From an uncultured Sphingomonas sp. (GTDB lineage: Bacteria; Pseudomonadota; Alphaproteobacteria; Sphingomonadales; Sphingomonadaceae), in the NCBI GenBank assembly GCA_946482655.1, contig CAMLSA010000001.1, positions 23,089 through 87,088 on the forward strand: a DNA stretch of 64,000 nucleotides. Direction: 5' to 3'. The position numbers and the translations under genes are program-made. Of the stretch, positions 19,336 to 27,882 are shown piece by piece. The notes beneath the pieces were generated by a model. It was not told where the DNA came from. It worked only from the letters and a program-made list of their open reading frames with translations, and made no database searches. Position 1 is the stretch's first letter, and every line of letters begins with the position of its first letter.

Positions 19336-20463
19336 ATGGGCAACGTCACTTTCTACGTTCACGATCTCCGCACGAGCGGCGTGCTGCGCGACACGATGAT
19401 GGTCGCGGACCATGTCGCGAAGCGACATGACACGGTGGTGGTCGCGGGGCATGGTGACGGCTTCTTCCGCGAGGAGGCCGGGCGTGGCGGCTATCGGCTG
19501 AAGATTCTATGCTCGTCGGCGGGCGGCATTGCGCCCAAGCTGGCAGCGGTCCCGCCGCTGCGACAATGGCTTCGCCGCCAGCCCCCCGGAGTCATCGTCT
19601 CGATGGGCAATCTGGGACATGCGACCCCTTACCTCGCCTGTCGCGGGGTTGGTCATATCGAGCGGATCTACCGGATCAGCAATGAGGTCTCGCGCCACGA
19701 CGGAATGAGGGGATTTCTCCGCACCCAGTGGATGGGGATGCTGATGCGAGATGCGGCGCGGATCGCCGTCGTCGGCAGTGCGCTTCGGCGCAATCCGCTG
19801 TTCTCGCCGGCGATCGAGAGCCGGTTTGCGGTCGAGATCGCCAGCGGAGTCGATCACGCCCAGGCCAACGCCATGGCCAAGGCGCCGTCACCGCATCACT
19901 GGCTCGACGAGGACGTCCCGGTCGTTCTCGGCATCGGGCGGCTGCGCCCGCAGAAGAATTTCGACGTGCTGATCGACGCGGCCGGCCGGATGGCGTGCGA
20001 TCGACCCATCCGACTGGTCATCGTCGGCGGCGGAGCCGATGAGGAGCGGGCGCGGCTGCGCGGTCTCGCGGCGATGGCCGGTCTCGGCGCCGATTTCCTG
20101 CTGGCGGGCGAGACCGACAATGTCTTCGCCTGGGCCGCGCGCGCCTCTGTGTTCGTGCTGCCGTCGCGCTGGGAGGGGTCGTCGCTGGCGCTGCTGGAGG
20201 CGCTCGCCGTGGGCACGCCGGTGGTGGCCTCGGTGCTCGCCGGCGATGCCGCCGATGTGCTGGGGCAGGGGCGCTACGGGCTGTTGTTCGACGGCGAGGA
20301 TGCCGGCGCCCTCGCCGATGCTATTTCGATCCAGCTTTCCGACAGGGCGACATATCCGGGGGACCGGGCGCTGGATTACGGCCTGACCGCCGCCGTTTAC
20401 GCGCGGCTGATCGAAGAGGCGCTGCCGCAGGGATGCCAACGCAATCTGGCACTGCCGGCATGA
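19336..20463 (+). CDS. GT4-family glycosyltransferase
   Basis: A 375-residue GT-B glycosyltransferase. The C-terminal nucleotide-sugar domain has VLGIGRLRPQKNFDVLIDA and the catalytic E-x7-E region in FVLPSRWEGSSLALLEALAVGTPVVAS. The N-terminal acceptor domain starts directly at MGNVTFYVHDLRTSG. The family transfers sugars from UDP- or GDP-sugars to lipid or glycan acceptors at the inner face of the membrane. It is divergent from the ATP-grasp operon, and its stop overlaps the flippase start as ATGA, so the two are coupled. The sugar is unknown. Confidence 0.9.
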   Translation: MGNVTFYVHDLRTSGVLRDTMMVADHVAKRHDTVVVAGHGDGFFREEAGRGGYRLKILCSSAGGIAPKLAAVPPLRQWLRRQPPGVIVSMGNLGHATPYLACRGVGHIERIYRISNEVSRHDGMRGFLRTQWMGMLMRDAARIAVVGSALRRNPLFSPAIESRFAVEIASGVDHAQANAMAKAPSPHHWLDEDVPVVLGIGRLRPQKNFDVLIDAAGRMACDRPIRLVIVGGGADEERARLRGLAAMAGLGADFLLAGETDNVFAWAARASVFVLPSRWEGSSLALLEALAVGTPVVASVLAGDAADVLGQGRYGLLFDGEDAGALADAISIQLSDRATYPGDRALDYGLTAAVYARLIEEALPQGCQRNLALPA

Positions 20464-21833
20464 CGCCGCCATCGACGACGATCGCCGCGGAGCCCCCGCG
20501 GAGTGGCGCCGTGTTCGCGAGAATGGGGCAGAACATACTCTGGCTGCTCGGCGGGCGCGGCTTCCAGGCGATCGCCAGCCTGATCTATCTCGGGCTCGCG
20601 GCGCGGACGCTCGGTGTGCAGGGCTTCGGCGCCTTCGCGTTGGTGCTGGCCTATGGTCAGGCGATCGCCAACATCGCCCAGTTTCAGTCTTGGCAGACGG
20701 TGATCCGCTACGGCACGATCCATCAGGCGAGTGGCGACGGGTCGCGTCTTGGCCGATTGCTGGGTTTCACGACGATGCTCGACATCGCCGGCGCGCTGGC
20801 GGGTGCCGCGATCGCCGCGCTGGGCGTCGCGGTAGCGGGAGCGTGGCTTGGCTGGTCCGGCGCGGAGGAACGACGGGCGGCTTGGTTCGGCGTCGCGCTG
20901 CTGCTCTCGATCGGCGCGACTCCGACGGGCATGCTGCGCCTTGTCGACCGTTTCGACCTCATCGCCTATTGTCAGGCGGTGGGGCCGCTGGTGCGGCTGG
21001 CGGGCTCGACCGCCGCATGGATCACGAACGCCGACATCGGCCTGTTCCTCGCCAGCTGGGCGGCGGCGGCGTTGCTGCAGCACGCCGCGACCTGGACGGC
21101 CGCGCTGGGCTGGAGCGGCCTGCCGATCCGGATCGGGTGGCGACGGTTCGTCGGCGCCGCACGTGAAAATGGCGGCATCTGGCGCTTCATGTTCATCACC
21201 AACCTGTCCGCCTCGATCAGCCTGTTGACCGAGCAATTGGCGACCTTGGCGGTCGGCGGGGTCGCGGGTGTGAGCGCCGCGGGCGGGTTTCGGATCGCCG
21301 CGAAGATCGCGCGGGCGCTCGCCAAGCCGGTGCAGATCGCGGCGCGGGTTCTCTATCCCGAGCTCGCCCGGCTGCACGCCAGCGCCGATCATGCGACGCT
21401 CGATCATGTCATGGCACGCACCATCAGGGTATCGCTTGTCCTAGCGCTGGCGGTCATCGTGATCGCGGTGGTGGCCGGGCCGCTGCTCATCCGCGTTCTC
21501 GCCGGGAACGGCTACGCCTCCGCGCATATTCTCCTCGTCATACTCGCGGCCGGTGTCGCCTTAGATCTTTCAGGCATGGCGATCGAGCCGCTGCTGACGG
21601 CGCACGGCCGGGCCGATCGCGTCCTTTTCATCCGCCTGTGCGGCGGGTTGACCTTTGCGGCGGTGCTGCTGCCATTGGTCGGCGCTATCGGCGCCGCCGC
21701 CGCGGCGCTCGCCACCGCGGCGGCATCGCTGGTGATGCGGGTGCAGCTCGGCCTGAGCGTGGCAAGCCTGCGGGATCGGAGCCGACCGCCCCAACCGGCG
21801 GCGGGCTCGTCGAGCGGGGCCGTCGCCGAATAA
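20460..21833 (+). CDS. Polysaccharide/lipid-linked oligosaccharide flippase
   Basis: A 457-residue polytopic protein with about 12-14 hydrophobic segments, of the MATE/MVF (Wzx-like) oligosaccharide flippase superfamily. NILWLLGGRGFQAIASLIYLGLAARTLGVQGFG is the classic N-terminal segment, and FRIAAKIARALAKPVQIAARVLYPELARL matches the central cytoplasmic loop. It probably moves an undecaprenyl-linked glycan across the inner membrane. The ATG overlaps the upstream glycosyltransferase stop. The 3' end stops 16 bp from the convergent efflux gene. No polymerase or ligase is encoded nearby. Confidence 0.88.
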   Translation: MTPPSTTIAAEPPRSGAVFARMGQNILWLLGGRGFQAIASLIYLGLAARTLGVQGFGAFALVLAYGQAIANIAQFQSWQTVIRYGTIHQASGDGSRLGRLLGFTTMLDIAGALAGAAIAALGVAVAGAWLGWSGAEERRAAWFGVALLLSIGATPTGMLRLVDRFDLIAYCQAVGPLVRLAGSTAAWITNADIGLFLASWAAAALLQHAATWTAALGWSGLPIRIGWRRFVGAARENGGIWRFMFITNLSASISLLTEQLATLAVGGVAGVSAAGGFRIAAKIARALAKPVQIAARVLYPELARLHASADHATLDHVMARTIRVSLVLALAVIVIAVVAGPLLIRVLAGNGYASAHILLVILAAGVALDLSGMAIEPLLTAHGRADRVLFIRLCGGLTFAAVLLPLVGAIGAAAAALATAAASLVMRVQLGLSVASLRDRSRPPQPAAGSSSGAVAE

Positions 21834-21849
21834 CAGGCCTTCGACAATC

Positions 21850-23376
21850 TCAATGCCCGCCGCCCATGCCGATCTGCCGCTTGGGCCTCGGCGCCATCCA
21901 GACCAGGGCAGAAACCGCGCAGGTCAGTAAGCCGGAGATCAGGAACATCTTATCGGTCGCCAGGGTGAGCGCTTCCTTGTCGACGATCTGGGCGATGACC
22001 ATGCGCGCTTGTTCGGTGGAAAAGCCGTTCGACGCGAGCGAGGATTGCGTGCCCTCATAGTTGAGCTTGCCGGAGATCTCGCTGCCTGCAACCCGGGCCT
22101 GATCGTTCCAATAGGTCATCGCGATCGACGTGCTGATCGCGATTCCGATCGTTCGAAGGAAATTCTGCAGGCCCGCCCCCGAAGCGAGCTCCGCGGGTGG
22201 CACGGCGCCCATCGACATGGCAGTCACCGTCACGAAGAAAAACGGCATTCCCAGCCCCATGATGACCTGGGGCAGGACCAGCGTCGCAAAATCGGCGCTG
22301 CTCGTCCAATCGATACGGAGCAGGGTCGCTCCGCCGACCCAGAGCACACCGCCGGTCAGTATGATTCGCGGATCATATTTTACCAAGAGCTTGGGCGGGA
22401 AGCGTGTGACGAGTAGGCCCATCGTCGCCGTCATCGCGGTGGTTATTCCCGCCTGGGTCGCGGTGTAGCCCAGCGAAAGCTGCATCCATTGCGGAATGAC
22501 GACGATGCCCGCGAAATAGGCGCCGAATCCCACGGCCATGGTGAGCGCGGCAACGGTGAAACCCCGATGGCGGAAGATCCTGAGATCGACGATCGGATGT
22601 TCCTCGGTCAGTTCCCAGATCACGAAGATGGCGAGAAAGATGGCAGAAGTCAGGCCGAGACCGAGCACGAGCGGATCGGCGAACCAGTCATGGTCGCGGC
22701 CGATGTCGAGCATTATCTGGAGACAGCCGATCCAGACGATCATCAATACCAGGCCGACCACATCGATGGGCAGTTTGGCGGTGGGTGTTTCGACTGGCTT
22801 GAGCAGCGTGTGCGCCGTCACCGCGCAGAAAATGACCACCGGCACGTTGATGAAGAAGATCCAGTGCCAGCTCATATTGTCGCTGATGAAGCCGCCCAGA
22901 ACCGGCCCGAGTGCCGGCCCCATCATCGCCGTCATTGCCCACATGCCCATCGCCTGCGCGCGCTTTTCCGGCGGATAGACGCGCATCAGCAACATCTGGG
23001 TCAGCGGCATCAGAGGCGCGCCGCAGAATCCCTGGCCAATCCGGCACGCGACGAGCATTCCGAGCGTCATCGACATGCCGCACAGCATCGAGAGCAGCCC
23101 GAAACCGATCAGGCTCACCGTAAAGGTCCGCACCGCTCCGAAACGGTTGGCGAGCCAGCCGGTCAACGGCACGCAGATCGCTTCCGCTACGGCATAGGAG
23201 GTGATCACCCAGGTGCCCTGGCTCGCCGAAATGCCGAGATCGCCCGAGATATGCGGCACCGACACGTTGGCGATCGTCAGATCGAGGACGACCATGAAGT
23301 TCGCGAAGCCCAGCGCCAGGCCGGTGATCATTCTCTGCCGTGGTGTCAGACGATTATAGGATTCGACAGCTGTCAT
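21850..23376 (-). CDS. emrB: DHA2-family multidrug MFS transporter (EmrB-like)
   Basis: A 508-residue, 14-TM major facilitator of the DHA2 (EmrB/QacA) branch. MVVLDLTIANVSVPHISGDLG carries the conserved D1 motif, WVITSYAVAEAICVPLTGWLANRFG motif A, and the antiporter motif C is GPALGPVLGGFI. It exports drugs with EmrA and an outer membrane channel. The start at 23376 (MTAVESYNRLTPRQR) lies 7 bp after the EmrA stop; upstream in-frame sequence belongs to the emrA region. It is third in the operon OMF-emrA-emrB, presumably repressed by the divergent TetR protein. Confidence 0.92.
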   Translation of the reverse strand: MTAVESYNRLTPRQRMITGLALGFANFMVVLDLTIANVSVPHISGDLGISASQGTWVITSYAVAEAICVPLTGWLANRFGAVRTFTVSLIGFGLLSMLCGMSMTLGMLVACRIGQGFCGAPLMPLTQMLLMRVYPPEKRAQAMGMWAMTAMMGPALGPVLGGFISDNMSWHWIFFINVPVVIFCAVTAHTLLKPVETPTAKLPIDVVGLVLMIVWIGCLQIMLDIGRDHDWFADPLVLGLGLTSAIFLAIFVIWELTEEHPIVDLRIFRHRGFTVAALTMAVGFGAYFAGIVVIPQWMQLSLGYTATQAGITTAMTATMGLLVTRFPPKLLVKYDPRIILTGGVLWVGGATLLRIDWTSSADFATLVLPQVIMGLGMPFFFVTVTAMSMGAVPPAELASGAGLQNFLRTIGIAISTSIAMTYWNDQARVAGSEISGKLNYEGTQSSLASNGFSTEQARMVIAQIVDKEALTLATDKMFLISGLLTCAVSALVWMAPRPKRQIGMGGGH

Positions 23377-23383
23377 CGGACGA

Positions 23384-24508
23384 TCAGTTGCCGGAGACGT
23401 CGATATCCACTTCCATCGACAGGCCGACCCGCAGCGGATGCTCGGCGAGCTCCTTGGGGTCGAGCGCGATGCGCACGGGCACGCGCTGGACCACCTTGAT
23501 CCAGTTGCCGGTCGCATTCTGCGCTGGGATCAGCGCAAAGGCCGATCCGGTGCCTCCGGAGAAGCCGACGACGCGGCCATGATATTCGACGCCGCCGCCA
23601 TAGATGTCGGCGGTCAGGGTCGCGGGCTGGCCGGGCTTCACGCGGCGCAGCTGACGCTCCTTGAAATTCGCGTCGACATAGACCTTGTCCAGCGGGACGA
23701 TCATCATGATCGGCGCGCCTTGGGCGACGCGCTGCCCGACCTGGACCTGGCGACGTGTAACTATTCCGTCGACCGGGGCGCGGATGACCGTGCGGTCGAG
23801 ATCGAGCTGGGCCGAGGCGAGCTTCGCCTTGGCGGCGAGCACCATCGGATCGGTTTCGACTGTCGAACCGCTGATCATCGCCTGGTTGGCGGCGAGCTCG
23901 CCGGCGGCGGCGCCCTGATTCGAGCGCGCCTGGGCCAGGCCGGCCCGCGCGGCGGCGAAGGCCTTGCGCGCGGTGGTCAGTTCCTCGCCCGAAACCGCGC
24001 CCGACGGCTGGAGGGCGAGGCGGCGGTCCAGATCGATCCGCGCCTGTTCATAATCGGCCTCGGCGCGCGCAATGTCGGCGCGGCGGGCGTCGAGCTGGGC
24101 TGACAGCGCGTTGCTGGTGGCCGATGTCTGGCGGAACATGCGGCGCACGCGCGCCAGTTCGGCGGCGGCTTGCTCGTACATGATCCGGGCATTGGCATCG
24201 TCGAGACGAACCAGGACATCCCCCGCTTTCACCGGCTGGGTATCGCTCACATTGACCGCGACGACCTGGCCCGGGATCAAGGGGGTGACTTGAGCAACCT
24301 CGGCGTTCACATAGGCATTGTCGGTGCCGACGTGGTTGCGCCCGATCAGCAGGTACCACAGTCCCCAGATCAGTGCGGCCGCGCCGACGACCATCGCCAG
24401 CCGGGTCAGCCAGAGCCTGCGTGTCCGCTGTCGCGCCGCCTTGAGCATGTCCGCATCTTCTTCCGGGCGGCCGTCGGCAGGCTTGGTGGCGGGGTCGGCA
24501 TCAGCCAT
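23384..24508 (-). CDS. emrA: HlyD-family membrane fusion protein (EmrA-like)
   Basis: A 374-residue periplasmic adaptor with one N-terminal TM (LAMVVGAAALIWGLWYLLIG). The first biotinyl-lipoyl half-motif is TDNAYVNAEVAQVTPLIPGQV, a long coiled coil spans about residues 110-220, and the second lipoyl half is TVIRAPVDGIVTRRQVQVGQ. It links EmrB to the outer membrane factor. Start MADADPATK at 24508 overlaps the upstream OMF stop by 8 nt. Downstream, emrB begins 7 bp later. Length and layout are normal for EmrA. Confidence 0.93.
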   Translation of the reverse strand: MADADPATKPADGRPEEDADMLKAARQRTRRLWLTRLAMVVGAAALIWGLWYLLIGRNHVGTDNAYVNAEVAQVTPLIPGQVVAVNVSDTQPVKAGDVLVRLDDANARIMYEQAAAELARVRRMFRQTSATSNALSAQLDARRADIARAEADYEQARIDLDRRLALQPSGAVSGEELTTARKAFAAARAGLAQARSNQGAAAGELAANQAMISGSTVETDPMVLAAKAKLASAQLDLDRTVIRAPVDGIVTRRQVQVGQRVAQGAPIMMIVPLDKVYVDANFKERQLRRVKPGQPATLTADIYGGGVEYHGRVVGFSGGTGSAFALIPAQNATGNWIKVVQRVPVRIALDPKELAEHPLRVGLSMEVDIDVSGN

Positions 24509-25964
24509 TCGAACTGTCCTTGGCAATATGTGCGGTACTCGTCGTGAATCCGCCGCCCAGTGCCCGGACCAGCGCGATATCGACAGCAAAGATCCGGGCC
24601 GCCAAATTGGCGACGGCGCGACGTGCTTGCAACAGTCTCTCTTCGGACGTCAGCACGTCGAGATAGGTCGACAGGCCGCCTCGATAACGCTGCCGGGCGA
24701 CCGCATAGGCTTCTTCCGAATCGGCGAGCGCCTGGCGCGAGAGGGCGAGCCGGTCGGCCAGGGCGCGCTGGCCGGTCAGCGCGTCGGCGACCTCGCGATA
24801 GGCGTTGACAACGGTCCGGTCATAGTTCGCCACCGCTTCGTCATAAGTGGCGCGAGCGCCGCGATAGCGCCCGCTCAGAGCGCCGCCCTGGAAGATCGGT
24901 AGGCTGATCGCCGGCCCGGCCTGGCCGTATGTCGCGGCACCCTTGGTCAGGTTCTCGACGCCGAGCGACTGCTGCCCGATCAGGGCGCGCAGGCTGATCG
25001 CGGGATAGAAGTCGGCGCGGGCCACCTTGATGCGGCTGGCGGCGGCTTCAGCCCGTGCCCGCGCGGCGACGATATCGGGGCGGCGGCCGATCAGATCGAT
25101 GGTCACCTGCGGGGGAAGTCCGGGCTGCTGAAGACCGGAGAGGCTGGGGCGGGTAATGGCCAGCCCGCGATCGGGGCCGGCGCCGATCAGCGCGGCGAGC
25201 TGGTTGCGCGTCATCGCGATCATCTCGTCGGTCGCGGCGAGATCGGCGCGCGCGGCGGGGACGGCTGCATCGGCCTGCTTGAGCTCGGCCCGCGTGTCGA
25301 GGCCATTGGTCACACGGTCGGAGACCAGCGTTCGCGTGGCGCTCCGCAAATCGACGGCAGCTGCCAGCACGTCGCGCTCGGCATGGAGCCGGGCCAGATC
25401 GGCATAGCTGGTGGCGATTGCCGTGGTCAGCATCAGCTGCGCCTGATTTTGCTCGATCCGGGCGGCTTCGGCTTCCGAGGTCGCCGCGGCCAGCGCGGCG
25501 CGATTCCGCCCCCAAAGGTCGATGTCGAAGCTGAAGCTGAGCGCTGCCTGGCCAGCATCACGCCAGCCACCGGGAACGAACTGGGGCGGAATGCCGCGGA
25601 TCCTGCTCTGCCGCTCATAGTAGACGCTCCCTCCGGCATCGAGCGAAGGCCGCAGCGCCGCACCGGCCGCCTGCGCCATCCCCTGCGCGACGCGGAACCG
25701 CGCCGCGGCGGCGGCGGCATCGGGCGAACCCTTGAGGCCCTCCTCGATCAGGGTGGCGAGCTGAACATCGCCATAGCCGTTCCACCAGCCGTCGCCCGGC
25801 CACTCCGCCGACCCCTGTCCGGCGAAGCTCCGCTCGGCGGCAATGCTCCCGGGCATCCGCATTTCGGGCCTGCCGCCGAGATCGGGCACGGCGCAGGCCG
25901 AGAGCAATGCTACCAGGCCGAGCGCGGCTACGGGCCGAAACAGGGAGAGCCGACTCGGATTCAT
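24501..25964 (-). CDS. NodT-type outer membrane efflux lipoprotein
   Basis: A 487-residue TolC-family outer membrane factor with a lipoprotein signal peptide, LVALLSACAVPDLGG (lipobox Cys at about 25). Two repeats of the outer membrane efflux domain follow; the EARIEQNQAQLMLTTAIATSYADLARL and YDRTVVNAYREVADALTGQRAL helices are typical. It gives the EmrAB pump its outer membrane exit duct. It is the first gene of the pump operon, and its start lies 8 bp from a palindromic operator shared with the TetR gene. Confidence 0.92.
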   Translation of the reverse strand: MNPSRLSLFRPVAALGLVALLSACAVPDLGGRPEMRMPGSIAAERSFAGQGSAEWPGDGWWNGYGDVQLATLIEEGLKGSPDAAAAAARFRVAQGMAQAAGAALRPSLDAGGSVYYERQSRIRGIPPQFVPGGWRDAGQAALSFSFDIDLWGRNRAALAAATSEAEAARIEQNQAQLMLTTAIATSYADLARLHAERDVLAAAVDLRSATRTLVSDRVTNGLDTRAELKQADAAVPAARADLAATDEMIAMTRNQLAALIGAGPDRGLAITRPSLSGLQQPGLPPQVTIDLIGRRPDIVAARARAEAAASRIKVARADFYPAISLRALIGQQSLGVENLTKGAATYGQAGPAISLPIFQGGALSGRYRGARATYDEAVANYDRTVVNAYREVADALTGQRALADRLALSRQALADSEEAYAVARQRYRGGLSTYLDVLTSEERLLQARRAVANLAARIFAVDIALVRALGGGFTTSTAHIAKDSSNG

Positions 25965-25972
25965 CTCAAAAC

Positions 25973-25988
25973 CGTACTATCTGGTATT
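25973..25988. promoter_or_regulatory. TetR-type operator, pump side
   Basis: CGTACTATCTGGTATT differs at only 3 of 16 positions from the reverse complement of the operator at 26034-26049. It lies 8 bp upstream of the efflux operon's start codon, where it would overlap promoter or initiation sequences. Confidence 0.6.
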
Positions 25989-26033
25989 GTTTTTGACATG
26001 TGCGCCCACCCCGACCCCTTGTCAATCTAATTC

Positions 26034-26049
26034 CGTACCATATAGTACG
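26034..26049. promoter_or_regulatory. TetR-type operator overlapping the regulator promoter
   Basis: CGTACCATATAGTACG is a palindrome matched at 7 of 8 base pairs. It overlaps a plausible forward promoter, TTGTCA (26019-26024), N16, TATAGT (26041-26046), which would start transcription at or near the TetR start codon. This suggests autorepression. Confidence 0.65.
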
Positions 26050-26052
26050 ATC

Positions 26053-26691
26053 ATGGAAATGCCTCGCAAGAAGCCCGTTCTGGGCCGACGGGAGACGCGG
26101 CGGATCGACCGCCGCGAGGCGATCATAGCGGTCGCCCATAACTCGTTTCTCGAACTTGGCTATGCGGCCACGACGATGTCCGGAATTGCCGGCACGATCG
26201 GCGGTTCGAAGGCGACATTATGGAGCTATTTCCCCTCCAAGGAGGCGCTGTTCGAGGCCGTGCTCGACACCGCGACCTCGGCCTATCGCGCACAATTGTC
26301 CACCCTGCTCGATCCCAGCGTCGATCCGGAACACACGATCAGGGCCTTCTGCCACAGCTTTCTCAAAAGGGTGACCACTCCCGAAGCGCTCGCTCTGCAG
26401 CGGCTTGCGCATGCCGAGGCGGGGCGCTTCCCGGAGATGGGAAAGATCTTCTACGAACGCGGTCCGCGGTCGACGCATAGCCTTCTTGCCGGCTTCATCG
26501 GTTCGGCGATGGAACGCGGCTTGTTGCGCCAAGATAATCCGATGCGCGCGGCGCGGACGCTGACGAGCCTGTGCATGTCGGGAATTCACCAGCAGTTGAT
26601 CCTCGGCCGGCTTAGTGCGCCGACGCCCGCGCTGATCGCCACCGACGCCGACGCCGCGACGGATCTCTTCCTGCGCGCCTATGCTGCCTGA
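26053..26691 (+). CDS. TetR-family transcriptional regulator of the efflux operon
   Basis: A 212-residue TetR repressor. The N-terminal HTH is in IIAVAHNSFLELGYAATTMSGIAGTIGGSKATLWSYFPSKEALFEAV, with the usual YxYFxSKExL block as LWSYFPSKEAL. The C-terminal ligand domain resembles the TetR_C branch seen in AefR-like regulators. ATG 26053 follows the promoter/operator so closely that the mRNA may be nearly leaderless; ATG 26059 is the alternative. It is divergent from the OMF-emrA-emrB operon, with paired operators in the 88-bp gap, and likely controls both. Confidence 0.88.
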   Translation: MEMPRKKPVLGRRETRRIDRREAIIAVAHNSFLELGYAATTMSGIAGTIGGSKATLWSYFPSKEALFEAVLDTATSAYRAQLSTLLDPSVDPEHTIRAFCHSFLKRVTTPEALALQRLAHAEAGRFPEMGKIFYERGPRSTHSLLAGFIGSAMERGLLRQDNPMRAARTLTSLCMSGIHQQLILGRLSAPTPALIATDADAATDLFLRAYAA

Positions 26692-26696
26692 AACAA

Positions 26697-26722
26697 AAAG
26701 GGCGACCTGAAGGCCGCCCTTT
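26697..26722. terminator. Bidirectional terminator between tetR and rpsD
   Basis: AAAGGGCG at 26697-26704 pairs perfectly with CGCCCTTT at 26715-26722. The flanking A-rich (26691-26699) and T-rich ends suit termination from both sides between two convergent genes. Confidence 0.75.
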
Positions 26723-26745
26723 GTAAGCCTTGTTGGGAAAGCCGA

Positions 26746-27360
26746 TCAGCGCGAGTAGAACTCGACAACCAGATTCGGTTCCATCTTCACCGGATAAGGC
26801 ACCTCATCGAGTGTCGGCACGCGGACGAAGCTGACCTTGGCGGCGCCGTCGGGGGCGATATATTCGGGGATGTCGCGCTCCGACAGACCCTGCGCCTCGA
26901 GCACCAGCGCCATTTCCTGCGCCTTCGAACCCAGCGTGATCTCATCACCCGGCTTCACCAGACGCGAGGCAATATTGCATTTCACGCCGTTGACGCGGAT
27001 ATGGCCATGGCTGACGAGCTGGCGCGCGGCGAAGATCGTCGGCGCAAACTTGGCGCGGTAGACGACCGCGTCGAGGCGGCGCTCGAGCAGGCCGATCAGG
27101 TTCTGCGATGTGTCGCCCTTCATCCGTGAAGCTTCGGTGTAGTTCTTCTTGAACTGTTTCTCGGTGACGTCGCCATAATAGCCCTTGAGCTTCTGCTTCG
27201 CCTTGAGCTGAATGCCGTAGTCCGACAGTTTGCCCTTGCGGCGCTGGCCATGCTGGCCGGGGCCATATTCGCGCTTGTTGACCGGGCTCTTCGGGCGACC
27301 CCAGATGTTCTCGCCCATCCGGCGGTCGAGCTTGTACTTGGCGCTGGTGCGCTTCGACAT
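26746..27360 (-). CDS. rpsD: 30S ribosomal protein S4
   Basis: A 204-residue S4 protein that initiates 30S body assembly on 16S r[24 protein letters not shown] is the alphaproteobacterial N-terminus, and the S4 RNA-binding domain is [32 protein letters not shown]. The start MSKRTS at 27360 was chosen over an upstream ATG 15 nt earlier because it matches S4 orthologues. It is a single-gene unit here, away from the alpha operon, as is common in this class. A 198-bp divergent gap to the chorismate mutase gene holds its promoter. Confidence 0.98.
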   Translation of the reverse strand: MSKRTSAKYKLDRRMGENIWGRPKSPVNKREYGPGQHGQRRKGKLSDYGIQLKAKQKLKGYYGDVTEKQFKKNYTEASRMKGDTSQNLIGLLERRLDAVVYRAKFAPTIFAARQLVSHGHIRVNGVKCNIASRLVKPGDEITLGSKAQEMALVLEAQGLSERDIPEYIAPDGAAKVSFVRVPTLDEVPYPVKMEPNLVVEFYSR

Positions 27361-27558
27361 GATGTCTTCCTTCAATCGCTACAACGTTGCCCGCCGCCGC
27401 CGAAGCGGCACGGGGTCGATCCCGGTATTTCGCGCCGCTGCGTCCGTTCGGACGGCAGGGCCACCGCTTCACCGGGGTGCGGGGCCGATTGCGAAGGCGC
27501 GCCTATGGCGGCGAAGAGGCGGATAGTCAAGTCCGGTCAGGGACGCTAAGGCCCCACC

Positions 27559-27882
27559 ATGACCGACAAGACTCCCGTTCCCGCCGCCGAATGCACCGAC
27601 ATGGCCCAGGTCCGTGCCGCAATCGATGGGCTCGACACGCTGATCGTCAGCCTGCTGGCCGAGCGGATGCGCTATATCGAGGCCGCCGCCCGTATCAAGC
27701 CGAGCCGTGACACCGTGCGCGACGAGGTCCGCAAGGCCGAGGTGATCGCGCACGCCGTCAAGGTCGCGAACGATCGCGGCTTCCCGCCCAGGCTCGCCTA
27801 CCGGCTCTATGACATGCTGGTCGAAGGCTCGATCGCGCATGAACTCGAGATGTTCGACACCGAAAGGCATCAACGGCGCTAA
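27559..27882 (+). CDS. Chorismate mutase (AroQ class)
   Basis: A 107-residue monofunctional, all-helical chorismate mutase that turns chorismate into prephenate for phenylalanine and tyrosine. MAQVRAAIDGLDTLIVSLLAERMRYIEAAARIK is the first AroQ helix with the active-site R in the VRAAID segment. VRDEVRKAEVIAHAVKVANDRG carries the second conserved arginine and lysine. No fused dehydratase or dehydrogenase is present, matching the small PchB/AroQ-like type. The stop overlaps the convergent hydroxylase gene by 4 nt. Confidence 0.88.
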   Translation: MTDKTPVPAAECTDMAQVRAAIDGLDTLIVSLLAERMRYIEAAARIKPSRDTVRDEVRKAEVIAHAVKVANDRGFPPRLAYRLYDMLVEGSIAHELEMFDTERHQRR

